From Nitrospira sp. (GTDB lineage Bacteria > Nitrospirota > Nitrospiria > Nitrospirales > Nitrospiraceae), in contig CP092081.1 in assembly GCA_022226935.1 (NCBI GenBank), positions 2,752,181 to 2,816,180 of the forward strand: a stretch of DNA of 64,000 nt. The letters run 5' to 3'. How positions within the stretch are numbered: the stretch's first letter is position 1; each line of letters begins with the position of its first letter. This document shows, in pieces, positions 16,259-24,522 of the stretch. The position numbers and the translations under genes were made by a program. The notes below the pieces were generated by a model, which saw nothing but the letters and a program-made list of their open reading frames with translations, ran no database searches and was not told where the DNA came from.

Positions 16259-18313
16259 TGCTCTTCTGAGCTGTTCCGAAGCCGAGGCAGGTTCATCCAA
16301 TCGCTGTGATAGCAGATGCCTCAACATCCGCTCCGAACGGATCACGCCGATCATCCGTCGCAAATCATGGTTCTCGACCACCGGCAGCCAATCGAGATCG
16401 TGCTTGTTCATCAGATCGCCGGCCATCAGGCTCGTGTCACCCTGAGTGATCACCAAGGGATCGACGCGCATAAACTCCTGCGCCTGGGTCGCCGGGTTCT
16501 GCCCTTGCGCAAAGGCCTCAAACAGCTCGTTCCTGGTGACGATCCCGTTCAAACGAGCATGCTCATCCAAGACACAGAGCCACTCGACCGCATGCTGGTC
16601 GAACAGGCGCACGGCCTCTTCAAACGTATCGGCGACAGACAAGCGATGCTCCGGCACCGGCTCCAGGAAGGTGGATAAAGGCGCGCGTTCGAGGGCAGCC
16701 CATGATTGGGCCAACCGTGGATTCAATCGAGGCCGCCGCCATCTCAGGGCCTGAGCCAGAAGATTGCGGAAGGGAGTGAGCGTACCGAAAATTTGCGAGA
16801 ACACCTCTTTCCCCATCACGAGCACTTCGACCGCCGTGCGGGCGCGCACACTCCCAATTCGCACGCTGCCGTCGAGGAGCGCGATCTCGCCGAAAAACTC
16901 TCCCGGCCCGAACCGCGCGAGAATCCTCGGCTGCCCCGCCGAGTCACGCTTGATGGCTTCGACCTCACCCTGTTCAATGACGTAAAAATACACCGCTGGG
17001 TCACCTTCGACGAAGATGTCATCACCCGGGCGATAATGCGCCCGCACGATCCGTTCGGTTCGATCGACCCTGGGATAGGCCAGATCACGAGGAAAGAACA
17101 GCTCCCAGGTCCAATCGAACGCGACCTTGATGCGGCGGGACCAGGAGGGAGATTTTAGCCAATAGACGGTCCTCCAGAGCCACCAGGCCGGAAACCCCGA
17201 GAGGCGGACACCCAAAATTTCAGCCACCGCGTTTTTCTCTCCGATGCCGCAGAGTTGCCCCAACGGTCTATAGGAAAATGGTCGGGTCGGTCGTCCCTTC
17301 AGCAGATGGATGATATTCTTCGCTGCTTGCTGGCCCTGCCGCTCGGCAAACTGGCCCGTCGTCGGCGACGGGTGGTTGTCGTACGCGTTGACGACCAGCG
17401 CGCAGTCGCCGATGGCCCAGACGTTCGACGCCCCGCGCAGCCGCAGGTCTGGATCGGTGAGCAACCGGCCGGCCTCCTTGGGAGCATCGAGCCGCTGCAC
17501 CAACTGCGGCATCGCCGTACCAATCGTGCAGACCAGGGTAGCCCCGCGGATCATCCGGCCATCTTGAAGCTCCACTCCCTCCGCGGTGGCCAGCACCGCT
17601 CGGGCCTGTAAGACCATCTGGATCCCGGCCTGCTCCATCTTCACCCTGGCAAACTCCCGTAACGCGGGGCTCACCTCAGGCAGAATATGATCACGGCTAT
17701 GGACCAGGGTCACGGTCACATCCTTAGCGCTGAAGTTGTTGTAAAATTTCGCGCTGACTCGAACCAGATCATTGATCTCGCCCGCCACCTCCACGCCGCT
17801 GAACCCCCCGCCGACCACCACGAACGACAGATACCAGCGCCGTCGTTCGGGGTCGTCGCAGACCTCGGCCTTCTCAAGCTGCTCGGTCACGTGAAACCGC
17901 AAGGCGATGGCATCGCCCACCGACTTCAACGGAAACGCATGATCGGCCATGCCCGGCACAAGGGTGAGGTTTACGGCGGCCCCGCATGCGATCACGGCAT
18001 GGTCGAACGGCATGCGGTTCAGGCGGCCGGCGTCCCCCATATATTCCACCTCGGACACAGGGAGATCGATCCGGCGTACTTCTTCCGTGCGGCATCGGAC
18101 TCCCGGCAACATCTGCCGCAGCGGCACCGTGACCGCACCGGGGTTGATCGCCGCGCCGGCCACTTCCGCCAGCAGCGGATAGAAGACCATGCTGTTTTCT
18201 CGGCTGAACAACACGATCTCGCAGGATTCCAGCCGCAATCGCTTGCGTAGAATCCTCGCGCATTTCACCCCGGCAAATCCGCCACCGACGATGATGATTC
18301 TCGTGATTGCCAT
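16256..18313 (-). CDS. Type II NADH dehydrogenase fused to cNMP-binding and CBS domains
   Basis: 685 residues. Residues 1-400 are a type II NADH:quinone oxidoreductase: FAD motif GGGFAG (10-15), NAD motif VVVGGGFSG (165-173) and NVWAIGDCA (297-305). Residues about 418-520 are a cyclic-nucleotide-binding domain with a cassette at 474-491 (FGEIALLDGS...). Residues about 551-670 are a CBS pair. The fusion implies NADH oxidation gated by a nucleotide, perhaps cAMP/c-di-GMP through cNMP and ATP/AMP through CBS; the ligands are inferred. Upstream lie CTGTCG-TG-CGACAG at 18343-18356 and a DNA palindrome at 18335-18344. Confidence 0.92.
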   Translation of the reverse strand: MAITRIIIVGGGFAGVKCARILRKRLRLESCEIVLFSRENSMVFYPLLAEVAGAAINPGAVTVPLRQMLPGVRCRTEEVRRIDLPVSEVEYMGDAGRLNRMPFDHAVIACGAAVNLTLVPGMADHAFPLKSVGDAIALRFHVTEQLEKAEVCDDPERRRWYLSFVVVGGGFSGVEVAGEINDLVRVSAKFYNNFSAKDVTVTLVHSRDHILPEVSPALREFARVKMEQAGIQMVLQARAVLATAEGVELQDGRMIRGATLVCTIGTAMPQLVQRLDAPKEAGRLLTDPDLRLRGASNVWAIGDCALVVNAYDNHPSPTTGQFAERQGQQAAKNIIHLLKGRPTRPFSYRPLGQLCGIGEKNAVAEILGVRLSGFPAWWLWRTVYWLKSPSWSRRIKVAFDWTWELFFPRDLAYPRVDRTERIVRAHYRPGDDIFVEGDPAVYFYVIEQGEVEAIKRDSAGQPRILARFGPGEFFGEIALLDGSVRIGSVRARTAVEVLVMGKEVFSQIFGTLTPFRNLLAQALRWRRPRLNPRLAQSWAALERAPLSTFLEPVPEHRLSVADTFEEAVRLFDQHAVEWLCVLDEHARLNGIVTRNELFEAFAQGQNPATQAQEFMRVDPLVITQGDTSLMAGDLMNKHDLDWLPVVENHDLRRMIGVIRSERMLRHLLSQRLDEPASASEQLRRA

Positions 18314-18440
18314 GTACCAATTCCTTCACTGCGCAGCGATCGCTGTCGTGCGACAGGGCCATATGAGGTAACATGACGTGGTGAGCAGACGTTGCGTTCG
18401 CACCTGATTCGGCCTTTGAACGAGAATTGAAAGCTGCGCG

Positions 18441-19130
18441 TTACGGCTGGTCCTTCCATAGTCGAAAGCCGCCGAGAAAGGCATTGCCATTGTCGCCGAG
18501 CCGCGCCCCTTCCGGGAGGTCCTTCAGTTTTTTCGCGTTGCCGCCGCCCAGCACGACATACTCGACTTGCAGCGCCCGGCGAAGGGCCTCCGTCACCGCC
18601 GCCACCTGCCGGCGCCACCGTTTTTTTCCGCAGCGCTTGAGACCCTGCAGTCCCACATACTGTTCATAGGTTCGGCCTCGGCTGTAAGGCAGATGGGCCA
18701 GTTCCATGGGTGCGAGGACCCCGTCGATCACCAAGGCCGAGCCCAACCCGGTGCCGAGGCCGAGGAACAACATTCTGCCGCCTTCGTAGCTGCCGAGGGC
18801 TTGCATCGCCGCGTCGTTGATGATTCGGACCGGTTTCTCGAAGGCTCGCTGAAAATCGTACGTGACCAAGCCTCCCCCGAGATTGTTCGGTTCGGCGAGC
18901 GGACGTCCGGCACGCACCGGTCCCGGATAGCCGATCGACACCACGTCATAGGTCCAACCTGCCACGGCACGCTTCACCGCGCCGACCATTTTGCTTGCCG
19001 TCATGGTCGGACCGGAAGGGATCTTGAGCGGTTCAGGCTGGCCGGTTCCCAGTACCTTCACATTGGTGCCGCCCACGTCGATCACGAGCACCTTGAGAGG
19101 GTCGGGGGAGGTTCGGCTCTGTTTTCTCAT
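18441..19130 (-). CDS. ROK-family kinase, polyphosphate-glucokinase-like
   Basis: 229 residues. The phosphate-binding motif is LVIDVGGTNVKV. IPSGPTMTASKMV, INDAAMQALGSYEGG with the catalytic Asp, and LGLGTGLGSALV match PpgK-type ROK proteins, which phosphorylate glucose with polyphosphate or ATP. The ROK zinc motif is absent, as in PpgK. It is one of a series of minus-strand genes with no clear partner. Confidence 0.8.
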   Translation of the reverse strand: MRKQSRTSPDPLKVLVIDVGGTNVKVLGTGQPEPLKIPSGPTMTASKMVGAVKRAVAGWTYDVVSIGYPGPVRAGRPLAEPNNLGGGLVTYDFQRAFEKPVRIINDAAMQALGSYEGGRMLFLGLGTGLGSALVIDGVLAPMELAHLPYSRGRTYEQYVGLQGLKRCGKKRWRRQVAAVTEALRRALQVEYVVLGGGNAKKLKDLPEGARLGDNGNAFLGGFRLWKDQP

Positions 19131-19189
19131 TCATGATCTCCATCCCGGCGGGGAGGCTGAGGCCTCCCCGCCGGCCACATCGATCGACG

Positions 19190-19528
19190 TTACTGCACCT
19201 CAACCGTGATGGCATCGCTCGCGGCGAGGTGATCGTGGTCATGGGTCGCGGCCTGTACCTTGATTTCGTGCGTTCCCTTACTCAGTCCCTTGAAAGTCCC
19301 GGGAAATTTTTTCTGCGGCTCGCCGTCCAAATAGACATGTCCATGCGCCGCCTTGGAGCCCTTGACGAGTTCATATTTGAGCTCAAAGGTATCGCCGACC
19401 TTGTCCCCGTTCTTCGGCGAGGTGATCGTAATTTTCGAACCGTCATCTACCTCGGCGAAGACGGGGTTGATCGATGCGATCATAGAGACGGCAACCATCG
19501 CAAGACCGGACAACAACATTCGTTTCAT
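19190..19528 (-). CDS. Small periplasmic beta-sandwich protein
   Basis: 112 residues with a signal peptide (ending VFA-E). The mature domain has SPKNGDKVGDTFELKYELV, then HGHVYLDGEPQKKFPG and GLSKGTHEIKVQAATHDHDHLAAS. This fits a small Ig-like fold of the DUF4399/DUF6130 kind. The His-rich HDHDHLAAS loop and a preceding AAHGHVYLDG could bind a metal, but that is inference. It is preceded by a GGAGG ribosome site. Confidence 0.7.
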   Translation of the reverse strand: MKRMLLSGLAMVAVSMIASINPVFAEVDDGSKITITSPKNGDKVGDTFELKYELVKGSKAAHGHVYLDGEPQKKFPGTFKGLSKGTHEIKVQAATHDHDHLAASDAITVEVQ

Positions 19529-19550
19529 GGAAACCTCCTTCGGGCAAGTA

Positions 19551-19571
19551 GGCCTGAATCTCGATGATTCA
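19551..19571. other. Hairpin in 19529-19729 gap
   Basis: CCTGAATC and GATTCAGG form an 8-bp stem with a 5-base loop. A second perfect pair, GGCGCCG and CGGCGCC, lies at about 19582-19625. They sit between the NmrA-like gene and the small periplasmic gene. No T run follows on the minus strand, so a terminator is doubtful. Confidence 0.35.
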
Positions 19572-19729
19572 GGGTGGATGATGGCGCCGCAGTCTCACGT
19601 ACGGTGACGCTCGTGACCGGCGCCGGTGGAAACACCTTCTGTGTCGGACTCGCACACCGCTCCGACAGAATGCACACCTTTCTCAGTGGGAGACCCATCG
19701 GACAAGAAAATAGGCCGGGTGCTCTTGAT

Positions 19730-20371
19730 TCAATAGCCCACCGTAAAACGTTGGCGGAGGTGGGCCGGCTTCTCCACTTCGTCGATCATGGCCATCGCAT
19801 AATCCTCGGTCGAAATGCGGCTCTGTCCGCTCGCATCGCGCAACATCTGATCCTTGCCGAGCCGGAACTTGCCCGTCCGTCGGCCGGGAGCAATGTCGGC
19901 CGAGGGAGATAAGAAGGACCAGTCGAGTCCCATTTCCTTGCGCAGCACGTTCAGGGTCTCGCGGGTCGCGAGGGCGCCCTGTTTGTACTCGGCGGGGAAG
20001 CTCGGCAGATCCAAGGCCTGCACTCCCGGCTTGACCTCCAAACTCCCGGCGCCCCCGACGAACAACAGTCGTTTGATGCCGGCTTTCTTGACCCCATTGA
20101 TGATGGCCTGCACGCCTTTGACCTGCTGGTTGTAGATGTCCTGATTGCTCCAGCCGGGATTGAAGGCACTGATGACGGCATGGTGCCCTGCGACCACACG
20201 GGCCACTTCATCGTCGTTGTAGACGTCCCCCTTCTGGGGATGAAGCTTCGGGTGCGGCGTGAGTTTTTCCGGATGCCGCACGATGGCCGTCACCTCATGG
20301 CCCCGATCCAACGCCTCTTTCAAAATCGCCGACCCGACAAACCCCGTGGCTCCGATCAATGCAATCTTCAT
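19730..20371 (-). CDS. NAD(P)-dependent epimerase / NmrA-like oxidoreductase
   Basis: About 213 residues from the ATG at 20371, which has GGAAAGGAG upstream. The glycine-rich start KIALIGATGFVGSAIL and FVGGAGSLEV are typical of atypical SDR proteins of the NAD(P)-binding NmrA group (BlvRB/YwnB-like). These bind NAD(P)H and often act in flavin or redox reactions. It lies 78 bp downstream of the tandem DoxX gene on the same strand, likely one transcript. Confidence 0.85.
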   Translation of the reverse strand: MKIALIGATGFVGSAILKEALDRGHEVTAIVRHPEKLTPHPKLHPQKGDVYNDDEVARVVAGHHAVISAFNPGWSNQDIYNQQVKGVQAIINGVKKAGIKRLLFVGGAGSLEVKPGVQALDLPSFPAEYKQGALATRETLNVLRKEMGLDWSFLSPSADIAPGRRTGKFRLGKDQMLRDASGQSRISTEDYAMAMIDEVEKPAHLRQRFTVGY

Positions 20372-20449
20372 GGCCTCTCCTTTCCAACCTTCTGTCATTC
20401 CGATACGGTCGCTCGTCTCATGCATCACAACGATCCGGAAAGCCGACTT

Positions 20450-21283
20450 CTATCGGACCGAATTTCGCCTCGCATCGAGACTCAGGGACCCAGCCCCCTG
20501 CGCCAAGACACAGATGAGGCCGCCCAGGATCGCGAAGTTTTTCATCATGTGAAACTGTTGGTCTTGAAGCGTCGCATCCAAAACAAAACTCATGGACGTC
20601 CGATGAAACATCATGGTTGCAGGAACGATGACGAGGATCAATACCGCTGCGCCGGCCCTGGTCCACCAGCCAAGCCATAAACACAAGGCGCCGATCATTT
20701 CCAATATGATCGCTCCGGCGTAGAACAGCTCCGCGCCCGGGAACGGTCCCATGGCTTCTATGTATGGTCGAGCTCTTTCCGGATTCAGAATATTGTTCAT
20801 GCCCGACAACACAAAGATGGCGCCCAGCAAAATGCGGCCCGCCAACGCCAGCACAGCGTGATGGGGCTCCGCGATGGCAACGTTCCTCGACACATGGTCC
20901 TGCGCATCCATACTGCGGGTGCCCGGTCCATACGCGCCGACATAGCAGAGTCCGCCGATGATGGCGAGATTCTTGGCAAAGTGGACGAGTTGGTTCGGAT
21001 CGGTCAGATGGGTGTGAAAAATTCCGGTCACCATCATCATGAACAGCACGAGCAAAAAGACCGCTTCGCGAGTGGTATGACCGAGAGCGAGGGCGATGCC
21101 GCCGCCGAATTCAATCACGGTGGCTCCGAGATACAGCAGCATGGTACCCGCGGTCAGACCATAGGCCGCCATATACTGTTGTGTGCCTTCAGGATTGAAG
21201 ACCTTATGGAGACCGGCCCACAGGAATAGGGCCGCGAGCAAAAGACGACCCGTCAAGCTGAGGGCCGGTTCATATTGCTGCAT
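20450..21283 (-). CDS. Tandem DoxX-family membrane protein
   Basis: 277 residues containing two DoxX domains in a row, about eight helices in total. Repeat 1 covers residues about 10-125 (LLAALFLWAGLHKVFNPEG to FAKNLAIIGGLCYVGAYG). Repeat 2 covers about 145-265 (ILLGAIFVLSGMNNILNPE to HMMKNFAILGGLICVLAQG). DoxX proteins are usually four-helix and linked to terminal oxidases, thiosulfate:quinone reduction or thiol oxidative stress. The DoxX remnant at 16053-16258 derives from this type. Confidence 0.88.
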   Translation of the reverse strand: MQQYEPALSLTGRLLLAALFLWAGLHKVFNPEGTQQYMAAYGLTAGTMLLYLGATVIEFGGGIALALGHTTREAVFLLVLFMMMVTGIFHTHLTDPNQLVHFAKNLAIIGGLCYVGAYGPGTRSMDAQDHVSRNVAIAEPHHAVLALAGRILLGAIFVLSGMNNILNPERARPYIEAMGPFPGAELFYAGAIILEMIGALCLWLGWWTRAGAAVLILVIVPATMMFHRTSMSFVLDATLQDQQFHMMKNFAILGGLICVLAQGAGSLSLDARRNSVR

Positions 21284-21803
21284 GATCGGCTCCTTTCAAG
21301 ATGTCCGACTCTCAGCCACCAGCGAACACTGCCAAGGAAGCCACGCCGTCTCAACGCGCCTCGGCGTGCACATCGCCCTGGATGGCGAGCACCTCATGCC
21401 GGGTAACCGCTCCTTCACGCCAAAAGCGAAGGTCGACCGATGCCTTGCTGATCCAGAGCCGACGGACCGTAAGACGGTCATCGGCCGCTGTTTCAACCAT
21501 GTATGCACGGCTTGCACCTCGTCCGGAGCGACTGTCATGACAAGATCTACGACGAGCACGTGGTATGAGAGTGGGCCTTCTACGCTTTCCTGCATCCGCG
21601 TCCATATGAGACCCGCTTTTTTCTACTTTCGGCATCTCTTCCATCAACTCAACCCCGGACAACCGTCGGAACCGTCGCCTTCACAACGACCGGTTCCGCC
21701 CGAGGATCGTAGGCCCTTTTCAGATCGATGGAGGGAATCCTTACTCGCCCATCATCGGCGAATGCCTGTCGCAGAGGACAGACTTCATCGCCCGATTCGC
21801 AAC
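21284..21803. other. Non-coding or degenerate stretch
   Basis: Several open frames cross this 520-bp stretch on both strands, but none shows a domain, good ribosome site or consistent codon use. It lies between the tandem DoxX gene and the Spy remnant and may be decayed coding DNA of the duplicated operon. I see no promoter that I would defend and no binding array of the 23.1/24.4/31.8-kb type. Confidence 0.45.
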
Positions 21804-21866
21804 TCAATGGTCCCCATACCGATCCATCCACTTGCGGATATGTTCAAGGGACTGAAACCACAGTAA
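21804..21866 (-). pseudogene. Terminal remnant of a Spy/CpxP-like gene
   Basis: The frame reads LEHIRKWMDRYGDH and stop, the same ending as the intact Spy-like lipoprotein at 30047-30487. The DNA is nearly identical over about 34 bp (21815-21847 versus 30057-30089). A stop codon at 21867-21869 closes the frame just upstream, so only the last codons survive. It marks the end of the duplicated operon. Confidence 0.75.
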
Positions 21867-21949
21867 TCAGCCTAACCGGCATGTTGCACCGTCCTTTCGG
21901 CGATCCGTGTGTTAAATTGCCGCTGCCGGCAGCCATCCTGGCACGGCTA

Positions 21950-22246
21950 TCACCCTCCGCCTCCGTGATCCCCGGCCCGTATCTTGCTCAAGTCCTGCAC
22001 GATGGCCTTGGTCATACAGCCTTTCGCGTGAATCCTGACCCCCTCGCGATCCATCTGGGAGAGAAGCGTCCGTCCAGCCTCATCGATAAAGGTCACCTCA
22101 CGAAGATCGATCTGGCAATGGGTGGGATCGTCGAACTCCGCCCGCGTCCAACATTGCCTGAGCTCCTGGACCCAGGGCCCCACCAACCGCCCGGAGAGCG
22201 TGAAAGTGATCCCCGGATGCTCGTTCGACACCGTAATTTTCAACAT
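21950..22246 (-). CDS. STAS-domain protein, full copy
   Basis: 98 residues with a single STAS domain: ITFTLSGRLVGPWVQEL at the start and IDLREVTFIDEAGRTLL, where an Asp/Glu replaces the usual phosphorylatable Ser. Anti-sigma-factor-antagonist-type STAS proteins bind partner kinases. The first 34 residues closely match the truncated copy at 30831-30965. It is the third gene of the operon from the promoter at 23005-23018, 39 bp after the DoxX gene. Confidence 0.85.
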   Translation of the reverse strand: MLKITVSNEHPGITFTLSGRLVGPWVQELRQCWTRAEFDDPTHCQIDLREVTFIDEAGRTLLSQMDREGVRIHAKGCMTKAIVQDLSKIRAGDHGGGG

Positions 22247-22285
22247 GATCGTCCAGCCTCCGCGTGACGCGACTCACACGTCGCT

Positions 22286-22792
22286 TTACAAGCTGCGGAA
22301 GGCATATGCCGACTTGCCGGGCTCCGAGGGCTGAACCTTCGCCGGTTCACCCAGCCATTTTGCGATCAATCCATCCAGCGACCACTTGCCGCCACCGATG
22401 ATGAACAGCGCCGCACTCATCGCGATGACGAGCAGGTGATATTCGAACCCTTCGCCTTGTTGTTGCCCGAACCAATTCATGAAAAACCCCTGCGGCAAGT
22501 GCACGGTCACGATCGCCCCGAGCATGATGACGACAAAGCTCGCCGCCGTGAATCGCGTGAACAGGCCCGCGATCAATCCGAGACTGCCGATGGACTCCCC
22601 GATGATGACCAGGAACGCGATCAGCCAGGGCAGCCCCATCTTCTGCGTGAAGAATCCCATGGTTCCTTCGAAACCGAACCCGCCGAACCAGCCAAGCAGC
22701 TTCTGCGCGCCGTGCGCAACAATGACCCCGCCCAGAACCACTCGCAGAATCAAACCCGCCCAAGACTCATCTGTTTTGAAAAATGTGTACAT
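22286..22792 (-). CDS. DoxX-family membrane protein, copy 1
   Basis: 168 residues, four helices. [23 protein letters not shown] and the C-terminal [22 protein letters not shown] are DoxX hallmarks. It is nearly identical to copy 2 at 31026-31532; the visible differences are conservative. In related bacteria DoxX-type proteins act in membrane redox or thiol-stress complexes. It lies between the 37-residue membrane peptide and the STAS gene, downstream of a sigma-54 promoter. Confidence 0.92.
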   Translation of the reverse strand: MYTFFKTDESWAGLILRVVLGGVIVAHGAQKLLGWFGGFGFEGTMGFFTQKMGLPWLIAFLVIIGESIGSLGLIAGLFTRFTAASFVVIMLGAIVTVHLPQGFFMNWFGQQQGEGFEYHLLVIAMSAALFIIGGGKWSLDGLIAKWLGEPAKVQPSEPGKSAYAFRSL

Positions 22793-22844
22793 GTCGCACC
22801 TCCTGTGTGTGGTCGAATGGATTACCGTTCGCTGCGTTGAATTC

Positions 22845-22958
22845 TCACTTGCGCCAGGCCGGCTGCACGATCCAATCCCTGCTCAGCAGACTCAGGGTGA
22901 CGAGTGGAAGGCTTGCCAAGAGTCCATACCACCAGAGCCATACCGCCGCGTTTTTCAT
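22845..22958 (-). CDS. 37-residue membrane peptide, copy 1
   Basis: A short ORF begins [18 protein letters not shown] and ends ...QPAWRK. One transmembrane helix fills most of it, with a basic tail. GGAGGG lies 7 bp before the ATG, and the gene sits 35 bp downstream of the inferred sigma-54 start site. The paralogue at 31554-31685 has the same layout (MKDITLWVGWYGMLVTLP...). Conservation of both position and WYG-L-LP spacing supports a real peptide, perhaps an accessory subunit of the following DoxX protein. Confidence 0.7.
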   Translation of the reverse strand: MKNAAVWLWWYGLLASLPLVTLSLLSRDWIVQPAWRK

Positions 22959-23003
22959 GGATTCACCCTCCGTTCTCTCAATGCGTGGCTATGCATCCGT
23001 ATC

Positions 23004-23019
23004 AGCAAAGGCCGTTCCT
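23004..23019 (-). promoter_or_regulatory. Sigma-54 promoter P1
   Basis: On the minus strand the sequence AGGAACGGCCTTTGCT has the invariant GG and GC separated by 10 bp (GG at 23018-23017, GC at 23006-23005), with TTTGC at -12. Transcription would begin near 22993, ahead of the 37-residue peptide at 22958. Two similar promoters with the same upstream array lie at 24329-24345 and 31729-31745. Confidence 0.75.
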
Positions 23020-23111
23020 CACGACATCCCTCCTAAGAAAATCCATCCAACACATTGATATCGCAGGAACATTTCTCCTGAGATTCACAGCCGAAGGCCA
23101 GGGACCGATTC

Positions 23112-23166
23112 GTCGTGACGAATGAGTCGCGACGAGGCCTCGTCAGGTGACGACGCGCTCGTCACG
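23112..23166. promoter_or_regulatory. Upstream activator array U1
   Basis: TGACGA at 23116-23121 is followed after 18 bp by TCGTCAGGTGACGA at 23140-23153 and after 5 bp by TCGTCA at 23159-23164. A perfect 14-bp palindrome GACGAGGCCTCGTC overlaps at 23131-23144. The first TGACGA is 98 bp from the -24 GG of P1. The array repeats at 24440-24489 and 31839-31888 with nearly the same spacing. Sigma-54 activators bind such dyads 80-200 bp upstream of the promoter. Confidence 0.75.
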
Positions 23167-23205
23167 TTCGGAGAGCAACCAGTCGCCCAATGATCGAGGC
23201 GAGAA

Positions 23206-23248
23206 AATCCAAAGGCCACGCCGGTTATTACGACATGGCCTTTGGATT
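23206..23248 (-). terminator. Intrinsic terminator of the two-repeat secreted protein
   Basis: Perfect 13-bp arms AATCCAAAGGCCA (23206-23218) and TGGCCTTTGGATT (23236-23248) enclose a 17-base loop. On the minus strand the stem is followed by TTTTCTC. It lies 35 bp after the stop of the gene ending at 23283. Confidence 0.75.
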
Positions 23249-23282
23249 GGCAGAACAGCGGATGGTAAACGCGCCGCACCCG

Positions 23283-24254
23283 TTACAGCGCGGCCTTTCT
23301 GAGATCGATCACCCTCCCACTTTCATCCAACTCCACAATAACCGTCGTGCCTTCGGCAATCGGCTTGGTCTTCACTTCCATTCGATCCAAGGGGAACACT
23401 TTCTCGCCTTCAGGGGTCCACAGTTTGATTTCTTTTTTGGTGAGTCCCGCGTACACGAGTTTGCCGGTAATCAAGCGATGCGCCCCCGGCTTGTTCTTGT
23501 GTTTGCCATGGTGGTCGATCACCATATTCTCCTCGTTCAACCATAACGTCACCTCGTCACCCACCGCTGCATCGGGTGGCGCCGTCTTCTCGCTGATCGT
23601 GTACCGCCCAACAGGCGTCTGCACATAGACCAATCCCGATTGAATTTTCGTCACCTCACCGTTCAAGGTCAGGTGCGAGCCGGACAACGTGTGGGGATGT
23701 TCATCAATCTCCAACTCCACCGTGAGGCGATGGATATCGATGACCTTCCCGGCCTCATTCAGTTCGACGGCAATCGGCGTGCCTTCGCTTACGCCCGACA
23801 GTTGCGACCGCCCTGTCTGGACGGCAAAGATTTTTTCTCCTTCAGGCGTCCAGAGCTTGATTTCTCGTCTGTCCAATGACGCATAGGCCAGCTTGCCGGA
23901 CACGAAGCGGTGGGAATGGGAAGGGTCCCCTTTCCGGTGCACATCGACGACCACATTATTCTCGTTGACCTGCATCTCGACTTCCTCGCCCACCTCCAAA
24001 TTGTTCGGCGCTGTGGCAGAGGCAATGCGCACTCGACCCCACGATGTCTTCACGGTCAGGAGGTCAGGCTGTACGTGGGAGACTACCCCGGTCACGTTCA
24101 TATGGGTACCCGGTCGCTGCGTAGGTCTGTCGACGTCATCGGCCCAACCAGGCGCTGCAGCCAGCAACAGGCTCATCATCATGACGCCTGACAGGGATTG
24201 CGCTCCGGACCAACGCAACTGTGCACGTTCTGCTGAGTGACGATAGTTCATCAT
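23283..24254 (-). CDS. Secreted protein with two homologous repeats
   Basis: 323 residues from ATG-ATG at 24254, where GGAGGAGG precedes; the longer reading is rejected. A signal peptide ends near PGWA-DD. The mature protein is two repeats of about 120 residues. Each has a V-V-T-P/S-WGR-like strand block, N-E-N-N/M-V-V-D/I-D-H, then GKLAYASL/GKLVYAGL, IKLWTPEGEK and VIDIHRL/VIDLRKA. I know no named family. It is the sole gene of the transcript from P2, so probably an envelope protein of the same stress response. Confidence 0.7.
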   Translation of the reverse strand: MMNYRHSAERAQLRWSGAQSLSGVMMMSLLLAAAPGWADDVDRPTQRPGTHMNVTGVVSHVQPDLLTVKTSWGRVRIASATAPNNLEVGEEVEMQVNENNVVVDVHRKGDPSHSHRFVSGKLAYASLDRREIKLWTPEGEKIFAVQTGRSQLSGVSEGTPIAVELNEAGKVIDIHRLTVELEIDEHPHTLSGSHLTLNGEVTKIQSGLVYVQTPVGRYTISEKTAPPDAAVGDEVTLWLNEENMVIDHHGKHKNKPGAHRLITGKLVYAGLTKKEIKLWTPEGEKVFPLDRMEVKTKPIAEGTTVIVELDESGRVIDLRKAAL

Positions 24255-24328
24255 GGCCTCCTCCTTGGTGTGGTGTTCCTCTTGGGTCCCCGCATCACCC
24301 CTGGTCATGCGGTCCTGCCCGGTTGAAT

Positions 24329-24345
24329 GGCAAACCGCATTCCAG
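24329..24345 (-). promoter_or_regulatory. Sigma-54 promoter P2
   Basis: The minus-strand sequence CTGGAATGCGGTTTGCC carries GG at 24343-24342 and GC at 24331-24330, 10 bp apart. The TGGAAT -24 element and TTTGCC -12 element are close to consensus. The predicted start is near 24318, 64 bp before the ATG at 24254. The array U2 lies 97 bp upstream. Confidence 0.78.
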
Positions 24346-24433
24346 CGGAATGCCTGCCTGGAGGATCGGATCCAACTGATTGAATCAACGTGAGAAACAG
24401 CTGCTGCCTGAGAGAAGATTTTCTGAACCAGAA

Positions 24434-24497
24434 GCACAGTGACGAATGAGTCGCGACGAGGCCTCGTCAGGTGACGACGTTGCTCGTCACGCTGTGC
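24434..24497. promoter_or_regulatory. Upstream activator array U2
   Basis: Same plan as U1: TGACGA at 24440-24445, 18 bp, TCGTCAGGTGACGA at 24464-24477, 6 bp, TCGTCA at 24484-24489. The block from GTGACGAATGAGTCGCGACG through GGTGACGACG is identical in U1 and U2. GCACAG/CTGTGC outer arms add further symmetry. It is 25 bp beyond the stop of the ABC permease gene ending at 24523. Confidence 0.78.
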
Positions 24498-24522
24498 GCG
24501 GGCCGGATCGCCGATTGTCCGC

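Noticed and set aside
18335-18356. Palindromes before the NDH-2 fusion as a proven operator
   Set aside because: Two short G+C-rich palindromes are common by chance here, and no repeat of them was seen elsewhere.
21284-21400. Sigma-54 promoter for the tandem DoxX gene
   Set aside because: No correctly spaced GG-N10-GC and no array; so this DoxX gene is not counted in the regulon.
21296-21662. Minus-strand frames between the DoxX and Spy remnants as a gene
   Set aside because: Overlapping frames without motif, ribosome site or recognisable protein; treated as decayed DNA.
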